From contig CAINNJ010000001.1 in NCBI GenBank assembly GCA_903851195.1, forward strand, positions 1-64,000: DNA of 64,000 nucleotides. The letters are read 5' to 3'. Source of the stretch: an uncultured Acidobacteriia bacterium. GTDB taxonomy: Bacteria > Acidobacteriota > Terriglobia > Bryobacterales > Bryobacteraceae. Made by a program: the position numbers and the translations under genes. Below the pieces are notes generated by a model. The model worked only from the letters and a program-made list of their open reading frames with translations. It was not told the origin of the DNA and did no database searches. Below, piece by piece: positions 53,501 to 61,764 of this stretch; position 1 is the stretch's first letter, and every line of letters starts with the position of its first letter.

Positions 53501-54332
53501 TATCGACTTCCGCAAGATTGAAGAGTAGATTCGGCTGGTTACCGGCACTCATTTCGATCCGCCCATACTCGAAGGTCTGGCGGGTCAGATTGGTCGCCGG
53601 AGAGGTTAAAGGTGTGGAAGTGGGAAGGCCGACGATGGGGAGTCCGCCAGCATTCAGGAACAGGGAATAGGAGGCGCCCGACACACTGTAGACAGCGGGC
53701 GATGACGAACCTGGCGGGTACGCGTAGATCGCTGCCCCGCCGAAGGTTTGCTGCAAAGCCTGTACCTTAGAGGGCGATGTAACGGTGGTTTCCGCGGATG
53801 TCGCGGCGCCAGGGGCTCCGGTCACGCCACCGAGTTTCTCCCACTCCGTGAAAAACGGGTCTTTCACGATAATGCCTGGAATCGGGGGAGAGGAGTAGAC
53901 AAAAAGGCCGTAATTCCTGGTGAAAAGCTGATAGCTGCAGATTCCCAGCGTATTCAGGGGACAGATGGTGGTGTCGTTGACCGGATAGCCCGCGGTGTCG
54001 ACTCCTACGGAATTGTAAAAGGTGTAAAGATCGCTCGAAACCTGCAGCGTGTCGTTCTGCGACGCCGGCGCGTTGGGGTCCGGCTTCACCAGCGCGAGAA
54101 TCACTTTGGAGTTCGTCAGAGAGGCGAATTCCTGCACCAGGCCCGGGGTCCCGAGAGCATGAACGTCGGCCAGGGGAGTGGGATTGACGCTCAGAGAGAA
54201 AGTGCCCCGGTGAAAGGCGTTCATAAAGCCCTGCACTACATTTGAGGTGTAGGGGCCGCTGCCAACCGTGGCGCACCAGGCGATTGTCCCAAAAAAAGAC
54301 AGTGAGAGGAGAATTCCGGTTGGGCGTCGCAC
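50550..54332 (-). CDS. very large secreted multi-domain protein (LGFP-like repeats, Ig-like, TIGR03437-like end)
   Basis: 1260 residues, GTG start, signal peptide MRRPTGILLSLSFFGTIAWC. An N-terminal region contains FTEWEKLGGVTGAPGA-type LGFP-like modules, with a Big_2-like Ig domain near 280-360. More LGFP-like repeats (GFTGSLGYPASDPL, GWVSGTAGSPVQDA, PSGGLGAPASDIF) lie near 430-590, then Ig-like domains around 600-800 and a papain-like-sized region to 960. The C-terminal Solibacter-type domain (SASFRAALAPGGLATLFGQG) ends the protein. It is probably attached to the cell envelope and binds sugars or proteins. Confidence 0.82.
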   Translation of the reverse strand: MRRPTGILLSLSFFGTIAWCATVGSGPYTSNVVQGFMNAFHRGTFSLSVNPTPLADVHALGTPGLVQEFASLTNSKVILALVKPDPNAPASQNDTLQVSSDLYTFYNSVGVDTAGYPVNDTTICPLNTLGICSYQLFTRNYGLFVYSSPPIPGIIVKDPFFTEWEKLGGVTGAPGAATSAETTVTSPSKVQALQQTFGGAAIYAYPPGSSSPAVYSVSGASYSLFLNAGGLPIVGLPTSTPLTSPATNLTRQTFEYGRIEMSAGNQPNLLFNLAEVDINNVTLPLNLSQGATATISASTWDLRGSLVTGRTLTWSSTNGAVVKVTGSGYNATVQGVGGGVANVYVSSEGKTSPPLTVKVSSVCCAVGEGAPAGAISQAFQDAVARNRLQLVLPTGSPVVRAGAGYVQTFTAADGSGTGVAIAQGDKSAVAYALQGDLYRAYATTGGFTGSLGYPASDPLPGGVQKFLSGAALAGSPVRVIPASIATKWFQLGWVSGTAGSPVQDAAAFQSVSGAAGFSQAFSGGFIYGLSSGQAFFSGGPILSRYLALSGPSGGLGAPASDIFLSGAVLVQNFESGYIDLQPGAVAAVEHFNPRHPAVSATPASVAPGGRVHISATGFTPGATLSATLTGQPGFSLVSAAGAYAWDILIPPDAKAATVSVQVADRSRSDLASASYSITPLPFLLPKLTLVSGDRQTGAPGSTLALPLTLRLQDSTGTPIAGVPVGWTISPGARLQSTFVTDENGQLSATLRLPPAAGVAVGSFSAGGQVVAFSALVSAVSVASFPSFTQADSQGGLTAALAALLRYHQNAGFLPAPNGLASPSALTQYLKANEGYFLSDSGNAIPNPWIAAQFAGSDLVIEDPNADHVRDVAATGTPLLLLLSLKVNGTDAGSAAVNAAGVNADASIAISDPNPSFARASLNDYLSGFSTQGATVQGTVAAALRLVPHQVTPGASPFSAVSPAGQTSALGSPAGNCPSIEVTAQTAPAPPTTPPAGARFHYCDGSQPNYELDLSASRSASLIDLPYAAPFTAFTLPANGTLAWRIGRNGGTLVAAPQTVAVDTVLDSASFRAALAPGGLATLFGQGFGPSTSVVIGGKPATVIAAFPFQLNFLIPPATAPGTVSLQVAGSTGTAEKSLALVAAAPGIFTISATAGAIVNVTDGKINGPASPVQRGEYISVYCTGLGITAVRNGFQTVVAPVSARINGTVLPVSFAGLLPNFSGLYQVNVLIPPTLAPTLSGSLEIVEGATVSNEVPLAIQ

Positions 54333-54410
54333 AATGGTAGATCTATCGTAATACGGGTTCTCCCAAAATTGGACTTGCGGCGGCTGGCGAGTTTTCGGCC
54401 TCGCCCGTTC

Positions 54411-54827
54411 TTACCAGTCGGCGTAGTTCGTGCCTTCCAGGCTTTTGAGATTGGAGCCGCTGCGCACATCGAAGATGCCCGGTTCGCTGGAACTCACGGC
54501 CTGCCCGGCATCTTCCTGAATGATCTTCCACGTGTCGGAACTGCCGGTGATGGGGTCCTTCGGCACCTCGCGCAAGTAGCCTTCCTTGACCAGATCCTGC
54601 AGGGACTGGGGGGCCTTCTGCTTGTCGTAAGTGTATTCGTCGATCATGTTGCGCATGGCGCTGAGGTTGTTGTGCAGCACCGTCTCTTTGGCGCGGGAGA
54701 TGGATTTCTGGTAGAACGGCACCGCCACGCCGATCAGGATCACAATGATCGCCATCACGATCATCAGTTCGATGAGGGTGAAGCCGGCCCGCCGGATCAG
54801 GTTACCACTCTGAGTAGGGCGTTCCAT
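54411..54827 (-). CDS. gspG: pseudopilin (GspG-like), second of pair
   Basis: 138 residues. The prepilin site is RRAG/FTLIELMIVMAIIVILIG with Glu5, the classical class III signal. The body (QSLQDLVKEGYLREVPKDPI) has the GspG conserved region between the helix and the calcium-binding end (DPITG...WKIIQED). ATG 54827 overlaps the preceding pseudopilin gene by 26 bases in another frame. It is the likely major or second pseudopilin of the machine driven by GspE. Confidence 0.88.
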   Translation of the reverse strand: MERPTQSGNLIRRAGFTLIELMIVMAIIVILIGVAVPFYQKSISRAKETVLHNNLSAMRNMIDEYTYDKQKAPQSLQDLVKEGYLREVPKDPITGSSDTWKIIQEDAGQAVSSSEPGIFDVRSGSNLKSLEGTNYADW

Positions 54828-55299
54828 CGGCAGCTTTGTCCGTGCTTTTGCTGTATACGTCGAAAACATTCTGGCCACCCCAGCCCTGACTCTTTGGGTC
54901 GTCCTGCATGCTACGGACGCCCCACTCGCGGCTCTTTGTCATCGGGTCGAGCGGCAGACGGCGAAGAAACTTCACCTTGGTATCGGCCGCGGCCCCCGCG
55001 CCCTTGACGCCTTCCACCAGGGAATCGAGCGTCTTCGGGTAGTTGAACGTATCCACGCCGTCCGGCGGACCGAGCTTGCCGGAATCGGCGTAATCCTTAT
55101 ACTTGTCGATCGCCTTGCGGATCTCGTCGAGCGACTGCCGCAACTGCCGCTCCTGGAGGCGCCGGACATTTGACCGCGCCAGCGGCACCGCCATGGAGGT
55201 CAGCACCAGCAGGATGGTGAAGGCCACAATCAGCTCGACCAGCGTCATGCCGCTGCGCCGGCCCGAATTCTGGAGTTTTCGAATAGACACCGAACCCAT
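54802..55299 (-). CDS. pseudopilin (GspG/H-like), first of pair
   Basis: 165 residues. The prepilin site is RRSG/MTLVELIVAFTILLVLT with Glu5 kept and Met in place of Phe1, which is tolerated. A GspG-type segment follows (LDEIRKAIDKYKDYADSGKL, RRLPLDPMTKSREWGVRSMQ). It differs from the neighbouring pseudopilin enough to be a distinct subunit. It follows gspD by 24 bases. Confidence 0.86.
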   Translation of the reverse strand: MGSVSIRKLQNSGRRSGMTLVELIVAFTILLVLTSMAVPLARSNVRRLQERQLRQSLDEIRKAIDKYKDYADSGKLGPPDGVDTFNYPKTLDSLVEGVKGAGAAADTKVKFLRRLPLDPMTKSREWGVRSMQDDPKSQGWGGQNVFDVYSKSTDKAADGTPYSEW

Positions 55300-55323
55300 A
55301 ACCGCCTATCTCACGTTGACGAC

Positions 55324-57840
55324 CTATCTCACGTTAACAACCAGCGCCGGCGGGACGTTTGACGGGATTGGCTGGCCGTTGGCGCCCTTCATGGTGACGC
55401 CGGAAAGCGTCAGGATGGTGTTTCCGCGTCCCACCGCCTGCAGCACGATGGAGAAGAGGCCGCCCGAGCCTGAAACGCCGCCCTGCCGGGAGAAGCTGAC
55501 CTCCGCCTGGCCGGAATCGTTGAGAATATTCTTCGAAGGCTGCGCCGTGACGCCGCCGCGTTGCGGCAGGTCGCCGGTCACGATGTTGTTGACGCGCAGG
55601 ATCTTCGGATCGAACTGCAGCTTTGCGACGGCCTCGGTCATATCCTTGACGTTTTCCGCATAGACGGTGACGGTGACGGACTGGCTGAGCTGGGTATCCA
55701 CACTGTTACCAGGCAGGAAACTCACCCGTGCGAAACCGGGCAAGCCAGGTCCCGGGCCGGTGGGGCCGGGCAAACGCGGGACATTCGGATTCGGCGGGAA
55801 ACCGGCTTGTCCGTCGGGCGGCGCCGTCGCCGGAAGGACCGGCTGCTGCGCCGGAGCGGTCGACATCGGCGGGGCGGTCGCGGGCGGGCCGCTGAGCGGG
55901 GGAGCGGTGGCCGGCGGGGCCGAGGGAATCGCCGCGGTGCCCGGGGCGGGTTCGACGCGCGCCGGCTTGCGGGCCGCGTAACCCACCTTAATCTGTGTCG
56001 CATTACCGGCCGCGACACCCTGCAGATTGCTGCTGGTGATGTCCAGCCCGCGGACGATGTGGGGAACGATGGCGAGCACCAGTTCCGTGCGGTCTTTTTC
56101 GACATTTTCCCCGCTGAAGAGGCGCCCGAAGCCCGGAATATTCATCAGGCCGGGGATTCCGGTCTTGGCCTTGCTGTCGGTGCGCTGGATGATGCCGCCG
56201 ATCAGATTGACCTCGCCATCCCGGAGACGAACATCGGCGATCGCCTTGTTCTGACTGATCTCGGGCTCGGAGACGCCGCCCAGATCGATGCGGTCTTTCA
56301 CCTGCGAAACATCGAGATCCACGTGCAGCGAAACCTCGTTATTGTCGTGCACATACGGGGTGATTTCGACATTGACGCCCACGTCGAGGAAGGTGAACTG
56401 CGTGTTCACGAGCGGGCTGACGCCCACGCCGCCGACGCCTGGCTGAAAGCTGCCGGTCGCGGTCGGCACTTTATCGCCGATTTTGATACTGGCTTTCGCC
56501 TTGTCCGCGGCGCGGATCTGGGGCGACTGGAGCACCCGGGTCGCGGAGTCGTTCAGCACGGCTTCGAAGGTCGCTCCGGGCAGGTTTGTCAGAGAGTAAT
56601 CGGCGGAAGAGATGTGGCCCAGTTTGGAAAGAGGCGTCTGGGTCGTGGCGCTCGTCGCCGCGGCGGCAGTGCCCGAAGAGGAGGAAGTCGTTGTGCCGGG
56701 AGTCGTGATACCGGGCCGCGGCGCATAGACCGCGTTGGTGGTGATGCCGGTGGGCGCGAATGCCGCCGTCAGCTTCCGCATGTAGGTGCTGCTGACTTCC
56801 ATCACAACAATGTCCACGATCACTTCGCCGCGCGGCTTATCCAGATCGGAAATCAGCTTTTCCACCAGCGCCATGGTGTCGGATTCGGCGCGCACCACAA
56901 GCGCGTTCTGCGAGGTGTAATTAAAAACTTTCTGGACGTCCACGACCGTGCGAAGCACCGTCAGCAACTCCTGCATTTCCTGCGGGGACGTCACGTTGCT
57001 CAGATAGAAAACCTTGACCACATGCTCGGCATAGTCACGGCGCTTGGTGGGATTATCGACGGTCACGAAAATGGCGTTTTTGGAAATCGGCTTCCAGAAG
57101 GACTTCGTCACCACCGCAATCTGATCGAGAGACTCCTCCAGTGTGGTTCGGCTCAGATCGATCTGGACCTGCGGGATGGTCTGCTGCTGGTTGTACTCGG
57201 GATCGAACAAGACGTTGATGCCCGCCACTTTGGCGACGGTTTCGAACAGCACCCGGGGCTTGTTCATCATCTTTAAATCGATGGGGTCGTTATTCAGAGG
57301 ACGCAGTTCCGGCACGGGCAGCAGCGAATCGGTCCGGTCCTGCGTCTCCCGTCTGGCCAGTTCGGAGGGGGTAAGAACCCGGCGCTCCTCCGGTGAAAGA
57401 GAAGCGCCCTGCGTATTGCCGCCATTCTTATTGCGCTGAATCATTTCGCGCGTGCGGCGGACTTCCTGGGCGGCAATGTCGGAGGCCGGGTCGATGCCGA
57501 AGGCCTTTTCGAACTCCGCGAGGGCCTCGTCGAGCTTGCCCGCCGAGCGCAGTTTCTGGCCGTTCTTCACATGGAACGCCCCGGCCTCGAAGCGCGTGCG
57601 CCGGGCCTGCAGCCCGTAAGAAGGATCGCCGGGATCCTGCGCGAGAGCCTTTTCGGCCAGTTCCAGCGCATGGTCGAAGTTGCCGGCCTGCTCTTCGTTC
57701 CGGGCCTCCGCGCGGAGCTGATCGCCCTTCCGCGTCCTGGCCTGAAGGGGGGCCACGAGCGGACCGGCCGGTATGGCCAGCAGGCAGGCCAGAATCAGCG
57801 CGATCTGCTGGCCGGTTGTTAAATTATTGAAGCGCTTCAT
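55324..57840 (-). CDS. gspD: secretin GspD with N-terminal TPRs and C-terminal cohesin domain
   Basis: 838 residues from MKRFNNLTTG. After the signal region, TPR-like repeats (about 35-120) precede the N domains (RVLFETVAKVAGINVLFDPE; EVVVIVMEV-type linker). The secretin core spans about 390-590 with VPTATGSFQPG and NLIGGIIQRTDSKAKTGIPG. A Pro-rich linker (about 610-690) leads to a C-terminal cohesin-like domain (ARVSFLPGNSVDTQLSQSVT ... FDPKILRVNNIVTGDL ... SFSRQGGVSGSGGLFSI). It forms the outer-membrane channel. The TPR and cohesin additions are absent from classical GspD. It heads the two pseudopilin genes. Confidence 0.92.
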   Translation of the reverse strand: MKRFNNLTTGQQIALILACLLAIPAGPLVAPLQARTRKGDQLRAEARNEEQAGNFDHALELAEKALAQDPGDPSYGLQARRTRFEAGAFHVKNGQKLRSAGKLDEALAEFEKAFGIDPASDIAAQEVRRTREMIQRNKNGGNTQGASLSPEERRVLTPSELARRETQDRTDSLLPVPELRPLNNDPIDLKMMNKPRVLFETVAKVAGINVLFDPEYNQQQTIPQVQIDLSRTTLEESLDQIAVVTKSFWKPISKNAIFVTVDNPTKRRDYAEHVVKVFYLSNVTSPQEMQELLTVLRTVVDVQKVFNYTSQNALVVRAESDTMALVEKLISDLDKPRGEVIVDIVVMEVSSTYMRKLTAAFAPTGITTNAVYAPRPGITTPGTTTSSSSGTAAAATSATTQTPLSKLGHISSADYSLTNLPGATFEAVLNDSATRVLQSPQIRAADKAKASIKIGDKVPTATGSFQPGVGGVGVSPLVNTQFTFLDVGVNVEITPYVHDNNEVSLHVDLDVSQVKDRIDLGGVSEPEISQNKAIADVRLRDGEVNLIGGIIQRTDSKAKTGIPGLMNIPGFGRLFSGENVEKDRTELVLAIVPHIVRGLDITSSNLQGVAAGNATQIKVGYAARKPARVEPAPGTAAIPSAPPATAPPLSGPPATAPPMSTAPAQQPVLPATAPPDGQAGFPPNPNVPRLPGPTGPGPGLPGFARVSFLPGNSVDTQLSQSVTVTVYAENVKDMTEAVAKLQFDPKILRVNNIVTGDLPQRGGVTAQPSKNILNDSGQAEVSFSRQGGVSGSGGLFSIVLQAVGRGNTILTLSGVTMKGANGQPIPSNVPPALVVNVR

Positions 57841-57970
57841 CTTAGTTTGGTGTGCCCAATCCGGAAAGCTCAATCCGGGCGCCGCACGGAACCCGGTGCG
57901 AACAGCCAGCCTGCTGAACTATCATCGAATTGTCTGACGTGCCGCGACACGGAGACGTTGAGGAGAAAGA

Positions 57971-58462
57971 TTGCCGGCCCCGAGCAAGAAAGCCAGAAGC
58001 GACGCCCAAAAGATCCTGAGCGACAACCGTCAGGCTGGCCACAATTTCTTCCTGCTGGACCGCTACGAAGCCGGTATCGCCCTCACCGGGACTGAGGTGA
58101 AGGCCGCGCGCGCCGGTAAAGTGCAGCTTCGCGAGGCGTGGGCCGCGGTGGAGAAGGACGAGGCGTGGCTGATGAACGCCCACATCAGCGAGTACAGCCA
58201 CGGGAATCAGTTCAATCATCCGCCGATCCGGCAGCGCAAACTGCTGCTGCACCGCCGCGAGATCGACAAGCTGCACGAGGCGATCAAGGAAAAAGGGCTT
58301 TCCATCATCCCCACGCGCCTTTATCTCAAGGACGGCAGGATAAAATGTGAAATTGCGCTCGCCAAGGGGAAGAAGCTGTACGACAAGCGGGAGACCGAGC
58401 GAGCCAAATCCGCGGAAGCCGAAGCGCGAACCGCGGTGCGCGAGAGCAAATCGCGCTCCTGA
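57971..58462 (+). CDS. smpB: SsrA-binding protein SmpB
   Basis: 163 residues. Family marks are [44 protein letters not shown] and [20 protein letters not shown], ending in a basic tail. It binds tmRNA for ribosome rescue. The TTG start has GAGGAGA upstream. No tmRNA gene is visible nearby. It is divergent from gspD with 130 bases between. Confidence 0.95.
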   Translation: MPAPSKKARSDAQKILSDNRQAGHNFFLLDRYEAGIALTGTEVKAARAGKVQLREAWAAVEKDEAWLMNAHISEYSHGNQFNHPPIRQRKLLLHRREIDKLHEAIKEKGLSIIPTRLYLKDGRIKCEIALAKGKKLYDKRETERAKSAEAEARTAVRESKSRS

Positions 58463-58501
58463 CCTCTGAAGATTCAAAGAAAACACCCGAAAGGAACTGC
58501 A

Positions 58502-59959
58502 ATGCAAGTCAAACTGATTCGTCAGGAACTGCCCGCTGTCCAGACCGATGCCCTGATTCTTCCGGAAGCCGAAGGCGTGCAACGGGCGGAAATTGTCGCC
58601 GCCGCCGGCGCGATCTATGAATCCGGCGAAGTCAGCGGCAAGATGCTGGAGTTCGTGCTGCTGCATGGTGTGGCGGGTTTCGCGGCAAAACGCGTCCTGC
58701 TGGCCGGCTCTGGCAAGGCCGATAAGCTGGACGCGGCCGGTCTGCGGCGCATCGCCGCCGCCGCGGTGCGCTTCCTGAAAGGGAAAGGCGTGTCGGAGGC
58801 GGTGTTGGCGCTCGATGCCGCGCTGGCGACGCCCGCCAATGTGGCCGCCGTCGCGGAGGGGCTGATCGTCGGTGTCTGGGAGCCGGACATCCACAAGACC
58901 GACAAGGAAAACAAGCCGAAGCTGGTGGAAGCGGTTTCCATCGCCGTGCCGGAAGCGGCCGCCGGCCTCGATGCCGCGCTGGAACAGGGTATTGCGATCG
59001 GCGAAGCGCTGAACGTGTCGCGCGATATTTCCGTGGAGCCGCCCAATCTGCTCACCCCCACCGCGATGGCGGAGCGCGCCCGCGAAGTGGCGAAGGCGGC
59101 AGGCCTGTCCTGCGAGGTGCTCGACGAGAACCGGATGCGGCAGCTGGGAATGGGATCGCTGCTCGGTGTTTCCCAGGGCAGTGCCGAGCCCGGCGTCATG
59201 ATCGTGATGCAATACAAGCCGGAAAAGGCAACTTCCGAAGGGCATCTCGGTCTGGTGGGCAAGGGCGTCACGTTCGACACCGGCGGCATCTCCATCAAGC
59301 CCGCCGACGGCATGGAGAAGATGAAGTACGACATGTGTGGTGGCGCGGCCGTGATCGGCGCCATGCAGGCGATTGCGAAGCTGAAGCCCGGGATCGCGGT
59401 CACGGGGATCATTCCTGCCGTGGAAAACATGCCGGGCAGCAAGGCGCAGCGCCCCGGCGATATCGTCACTTCGCTTTCCGGCAAGACGATCGAAATTCTG
59501 AATACCGACGCGGAAGGCCGTCTGATTCTGGCCGACGCCATCACGTATGCAAAGCAGCTGGGCTGCACGCACCTGGTGGACGCCGCCACGCTGACCGGCT
59601 CCATCGTGGTAGCTCTGGGAACCACCAGTTCCGGTGCCTTCGCCAACGACGACGCGTTGCTGGCCGGCTGGATGGAAGCGTCGAAAGCGGCGGGCGAGAA
59701 GATGTGGCACATGCCTCTCGACGACGAGTACCGGGATCAGCTGAAGAGCGTCTATGCGGATCTTCAGAATATCGGCACGCGCGCGGGCGGGTCCTGCACG
59801 GCGGCGATGTTCCTGAAGGAATTCGCGGGCGATACACCGTGGGTACACGTCGATATCGCGGGCACGGCCTGGCTGGACGACGCCAAGCCGTTCCTGGCCA
59901 AAGGACCGACCGGGATTCCGGCCGGCACCTTTGTCCATTTGGCGCTGAACTGGAAGTAA
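58502..59959 (+). CDS. pepA: leucyl aminopeptidase (M17)
   Basis: 485 residues. The two-metal active site is in VGKGVTFDTGGISIKPADGM (Lys/Asp ligands), YDMCGGAAV and the signature NTDAEGRL, with catalytic Arg in the latter. The N-terminal macro-like domain is present. It trims N-terminal residues from peptides in the cytoplasm; related PepA also binds DNA. AAGGA precedes the ATG. It follows smpB by 39 bases. Confidence 0.95.
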   Translation: MQVKLIRQELPAVQTDALILPEAEGVQRAEIVAAAGAIYESGEVSGKMLEFVLLHGVAGFAAKRVLLAGSGKADKLDAAGLRRIAAAAVRFLKGKGVSEAVLALDAALATPANVAAVAEGLIVGVWEPDIHKTDKENKPKLVEAVSIAVPEAAAGLDAALEQGIAIGEALNVSRDISVEPPNLLTPTAMAERAREVAKAAGLSCEVLDENRMRQLGMGSLLGVSQGSAEPGVMIVMQYKPEKATSEGHLGLVGKGVTFDTGGISIKPADGMEKMKYDMCGGAAVIGAMQAIAKLKPGIAVTGIIPAVENMPGSKAQRPGDIVTSLSGKTIEILNTDAEGRLILADAITYAKQLGCTHLVDAATLTGSIVVALGTTSSGAFANDDALLAGWMEASKAAGEKMWHMPLDDEYRDQLKSVYADLQNIGTRAGGSCTAAMFLKEFAGDTPWVHVDIAGTAWLDDAKPFLAKGPTGIPAGTFVHLALNWK

Positions 59960-59968
59960 AGACCCCTT

Positions 59969-61294
59969 TCAGTTCGCCGGGGCGGCGCAGGACATTTCGA
60001 GGCCCAGCGCCCAGCGCCGCTGAAACCCCTTCCAGAACGGATTCCCCTGGGCATCGCGGCCGGTGCTGAACGCGCCGGTGTCCGGAGTGCCCTGGGGAAG
60101 ATTCCACTTGCCGTCGCCGGACCGCGCGGGAGCCACGTGGATATAGTCCCCCTTCGCGGCGTCGTGTTTGAGCTGTAAATCCAGAAATGCGGTGATGAAA
60201 TGCTGGTTGACGGCGGTGATTCGGTCCTTCCGCCAGACCGGCTCTTCGAAGCCTTGCACGAAGCGCAGATCGGTCAGGCCGGGCGGCGGGGGATTGCCGC
60301 CGGTATTGTGCCGCGCTCCTTCGTAGACAAGCATGCAGCGATCGGAATGGACGGCTCGTTCGAAGGCTCGTTTGACGCCCTGGTCGTAATCGGCGACATC
60401 GTCGTGATCGCCCACAATGAAGAGCGACGGAATCCGGATGCCGGCCAGACCTTTCTCATCCCACGCGTTGTAGGGGGGCTGTTCGCCCCAGGGCGCAATG
60501 GCGACAATCGCTTTGATGTGATCGCGCCGGATTGCCTGGAACTTCGGACTGTCGGCGAACCAGTCGTCGATATAACCTCCGGGCACAGCCGAGGAAAGCG
60601 CGCTGGCTTTGCTGTAGCCTGCGCCGGCGCTGGTCAGGGCGCCGTAGCCGCCCATGGAATAGCCCACGATCGCGACGTTGGTGACGTCGGCAAGTCCGCC
60701 GAATACGGAGTTGGCGGCAATCGCGTCGATGGTGAACAACTGGTCGGCCGAGCGGTTCAGCAGCGTGGCTGGAAATCCGCGGACCTCGCCGAAGACGGAA
60801 TCGGTATGGTCGATGGCGGCCACCACGTAGCCTTTCGAGGCCAGGTTTTCGGTGAGGTAGGTTAGGAAGGTCCGCGAGCCGGGGTAGCCGTGCGACACGA
60901 CCACGAGCGGGAACTTCTGGCCGCTCACGGGCGCGGCGTCGCGGAGAGCCTTCCCGGCAATCTCAAACGTGCCGCCCGCGTTCTGGGTGCCGAACATGGC
61001 GCTTACGTAGGTGGTCTTCTCTTCCTTGCCGGGCGGAATCACGGCGGGATACCAAACTTCCAGCCGGAGAGGGCGGTCGTACAGCGGAGCTTTCCCGGTG
61101 GTCTTGTCGAACTTCAGGATGTCGACCTGATTCGGATGCACGACGTCGAGCGTCCGGACGCCGACCGGGAATGAGCCGCGGCGAGCAAGTTCCGGCGCGT
61201 CGGGACCGGGCACGCTGAAATAGACGGGCGCCTGCGAGGCGGCGGCGAGGCAGAACAGGGGCAGTACGAAAAGCGAACGGTAAAGGGCTTTCAT
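59969..61294 (-). CDS. exported alpha/beta hydrolase, PAF-acetylhydrolase-like
   Basis: 441 residues with signal peptide MKALYRSLFVLPLFCLAAASQ. The hydrolase fold is clear: PLVVVSHGYPGSRTFLTYLT (oxyanion region), VGYSMGGYGA with the nucleophile Ser, FIVGDHDDVADYDQG (acid) and ARHNTGG (His). The order fits the PAF-acetylhydrolase/dienelactone hydrolase group acting on esters. It is convergent with pepA and follows the cupin gene on the same strand. Confidence 0.85.
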   Translation of the reverse strand: MKALYRSLFVLPLFCLAAASQAPVYFSVPGPDAPELARRGSFPVGVRTLDVVHPNQVDILKFDKTTGKAPLYDRPLRLEVWYPAVIPPGKEEKTTYVSAMFGTQNAGGTFEIAGKALRDAAPVSGQKFPLVVVSHGYPGSRTFLTYLTENLASKGYVVAAIDHTDSVFGEVRGFPATLLNRSADQLFTIDAIAANSVFGGLADVTNVAIVGYSMGGYGALTSAGAGYSKASALSSAVPGGYIDDWFADSPKFQAIRRDHIKAIVAIAPWGEQPPYNAWDEKGLAGIRIPSLFIVGDHDDVADYDQGVKRAFERAVHSDRCMLVYEGARHNTGGNPPPPGLTDLRFVQGFEEPVWRKDRITAVNQHFITAFLDLQLKHDAAKGDYIHVAPARSGDGKWNLPQGTPDTGAFSTGRDAQGNPFWKGFQRRWALGLEMSCAAPAN

Positions 61295-61305
61295 TTCAAC
61301 GCTCT

Positions 61306-61644
61306 TTATTTCAGTTCGATGACCAGGGTGCGGTAGGTCTTCTTCCCCAGATTGGTCAGCACGGGGGCTGCCTCGCCTTTGTTGTGCCAGATCACATCGC
61401 CGGACTGCCGGGACCGCACTTCTTTGGCGCCGGTGTCGGGGTCAATTCTTTCATAACGCGAGTCGTCGAGGAAGACGATCACCTGATCGGACGGGCGCAC
61501 CGATTTTTCGCGCGGCTGGCCGGGCAGATAATCCAGCTCTGTTACCCTAACCCTTGCGTTTTCAAGCTTTGCGCTCCGCGAGACATCGGCCCGTCCGGCC
61601 AGGAATGCGCCCAGCAGCGCCAGCGGAATCCAGCATTTTTTCAT
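61306..61644 (-). CDS. exported small cupin-like protein
   Basis: 112 residues from MKKCWIPLALLGAFLAGRAD, a signal peptide. The rest reads as one cupin half-barrel (ARVRVTELDYLPGQPREKSV, DVIWHNKGEAAPVLTNLGKK), but the typical two-His metal motif is incomplete, with only His in IWHNKG. It may bind a small ligand. It precedes the hydrolase by 11 bases, so they form an operon. Confidence 0.72.
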   Translation of the reverse strand: MKKCWIPLALLGAFLAGRADVSRSAKLENARVRVTELDYLPGQPREKSVRPSDQVIVFLDDSRYERIDPDTGAKEVRSRQSGDVIWHNKGEAAPVLTNLGKKTYRTLVIELK

Positions 61645-61749
61645 ACCCACGTAAGCTATCACAGCAAAACGTCCTGCCTCTTGCGAGGCCGGGAACGGGA
61701 ATCCTCAGGAATGTTGCAGCGTTTGGTTGCGGAATCCCCCCGCATGAGA

Positions 61750-61755
61750 CACAAT
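61750..61755 (+). promoter_or_regulatory. -10 candidate CACAAT of glgC, leaderless type
   Basis: CACAAT ends 9 bases before ATG 61765 and supports that start over ATG 61744. It is a weaker match than the others. Confidence 0.3.
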
Positions 61756-61764
61756 AGCGGTGCC

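Noticed and set aside
55561-57276. 571-codon plus-strand frame opposite gspD
   Set aside because: Antisense shadow of a secretin; composition is dominated by Arg, Gly, Asp and His with no domain pattern.
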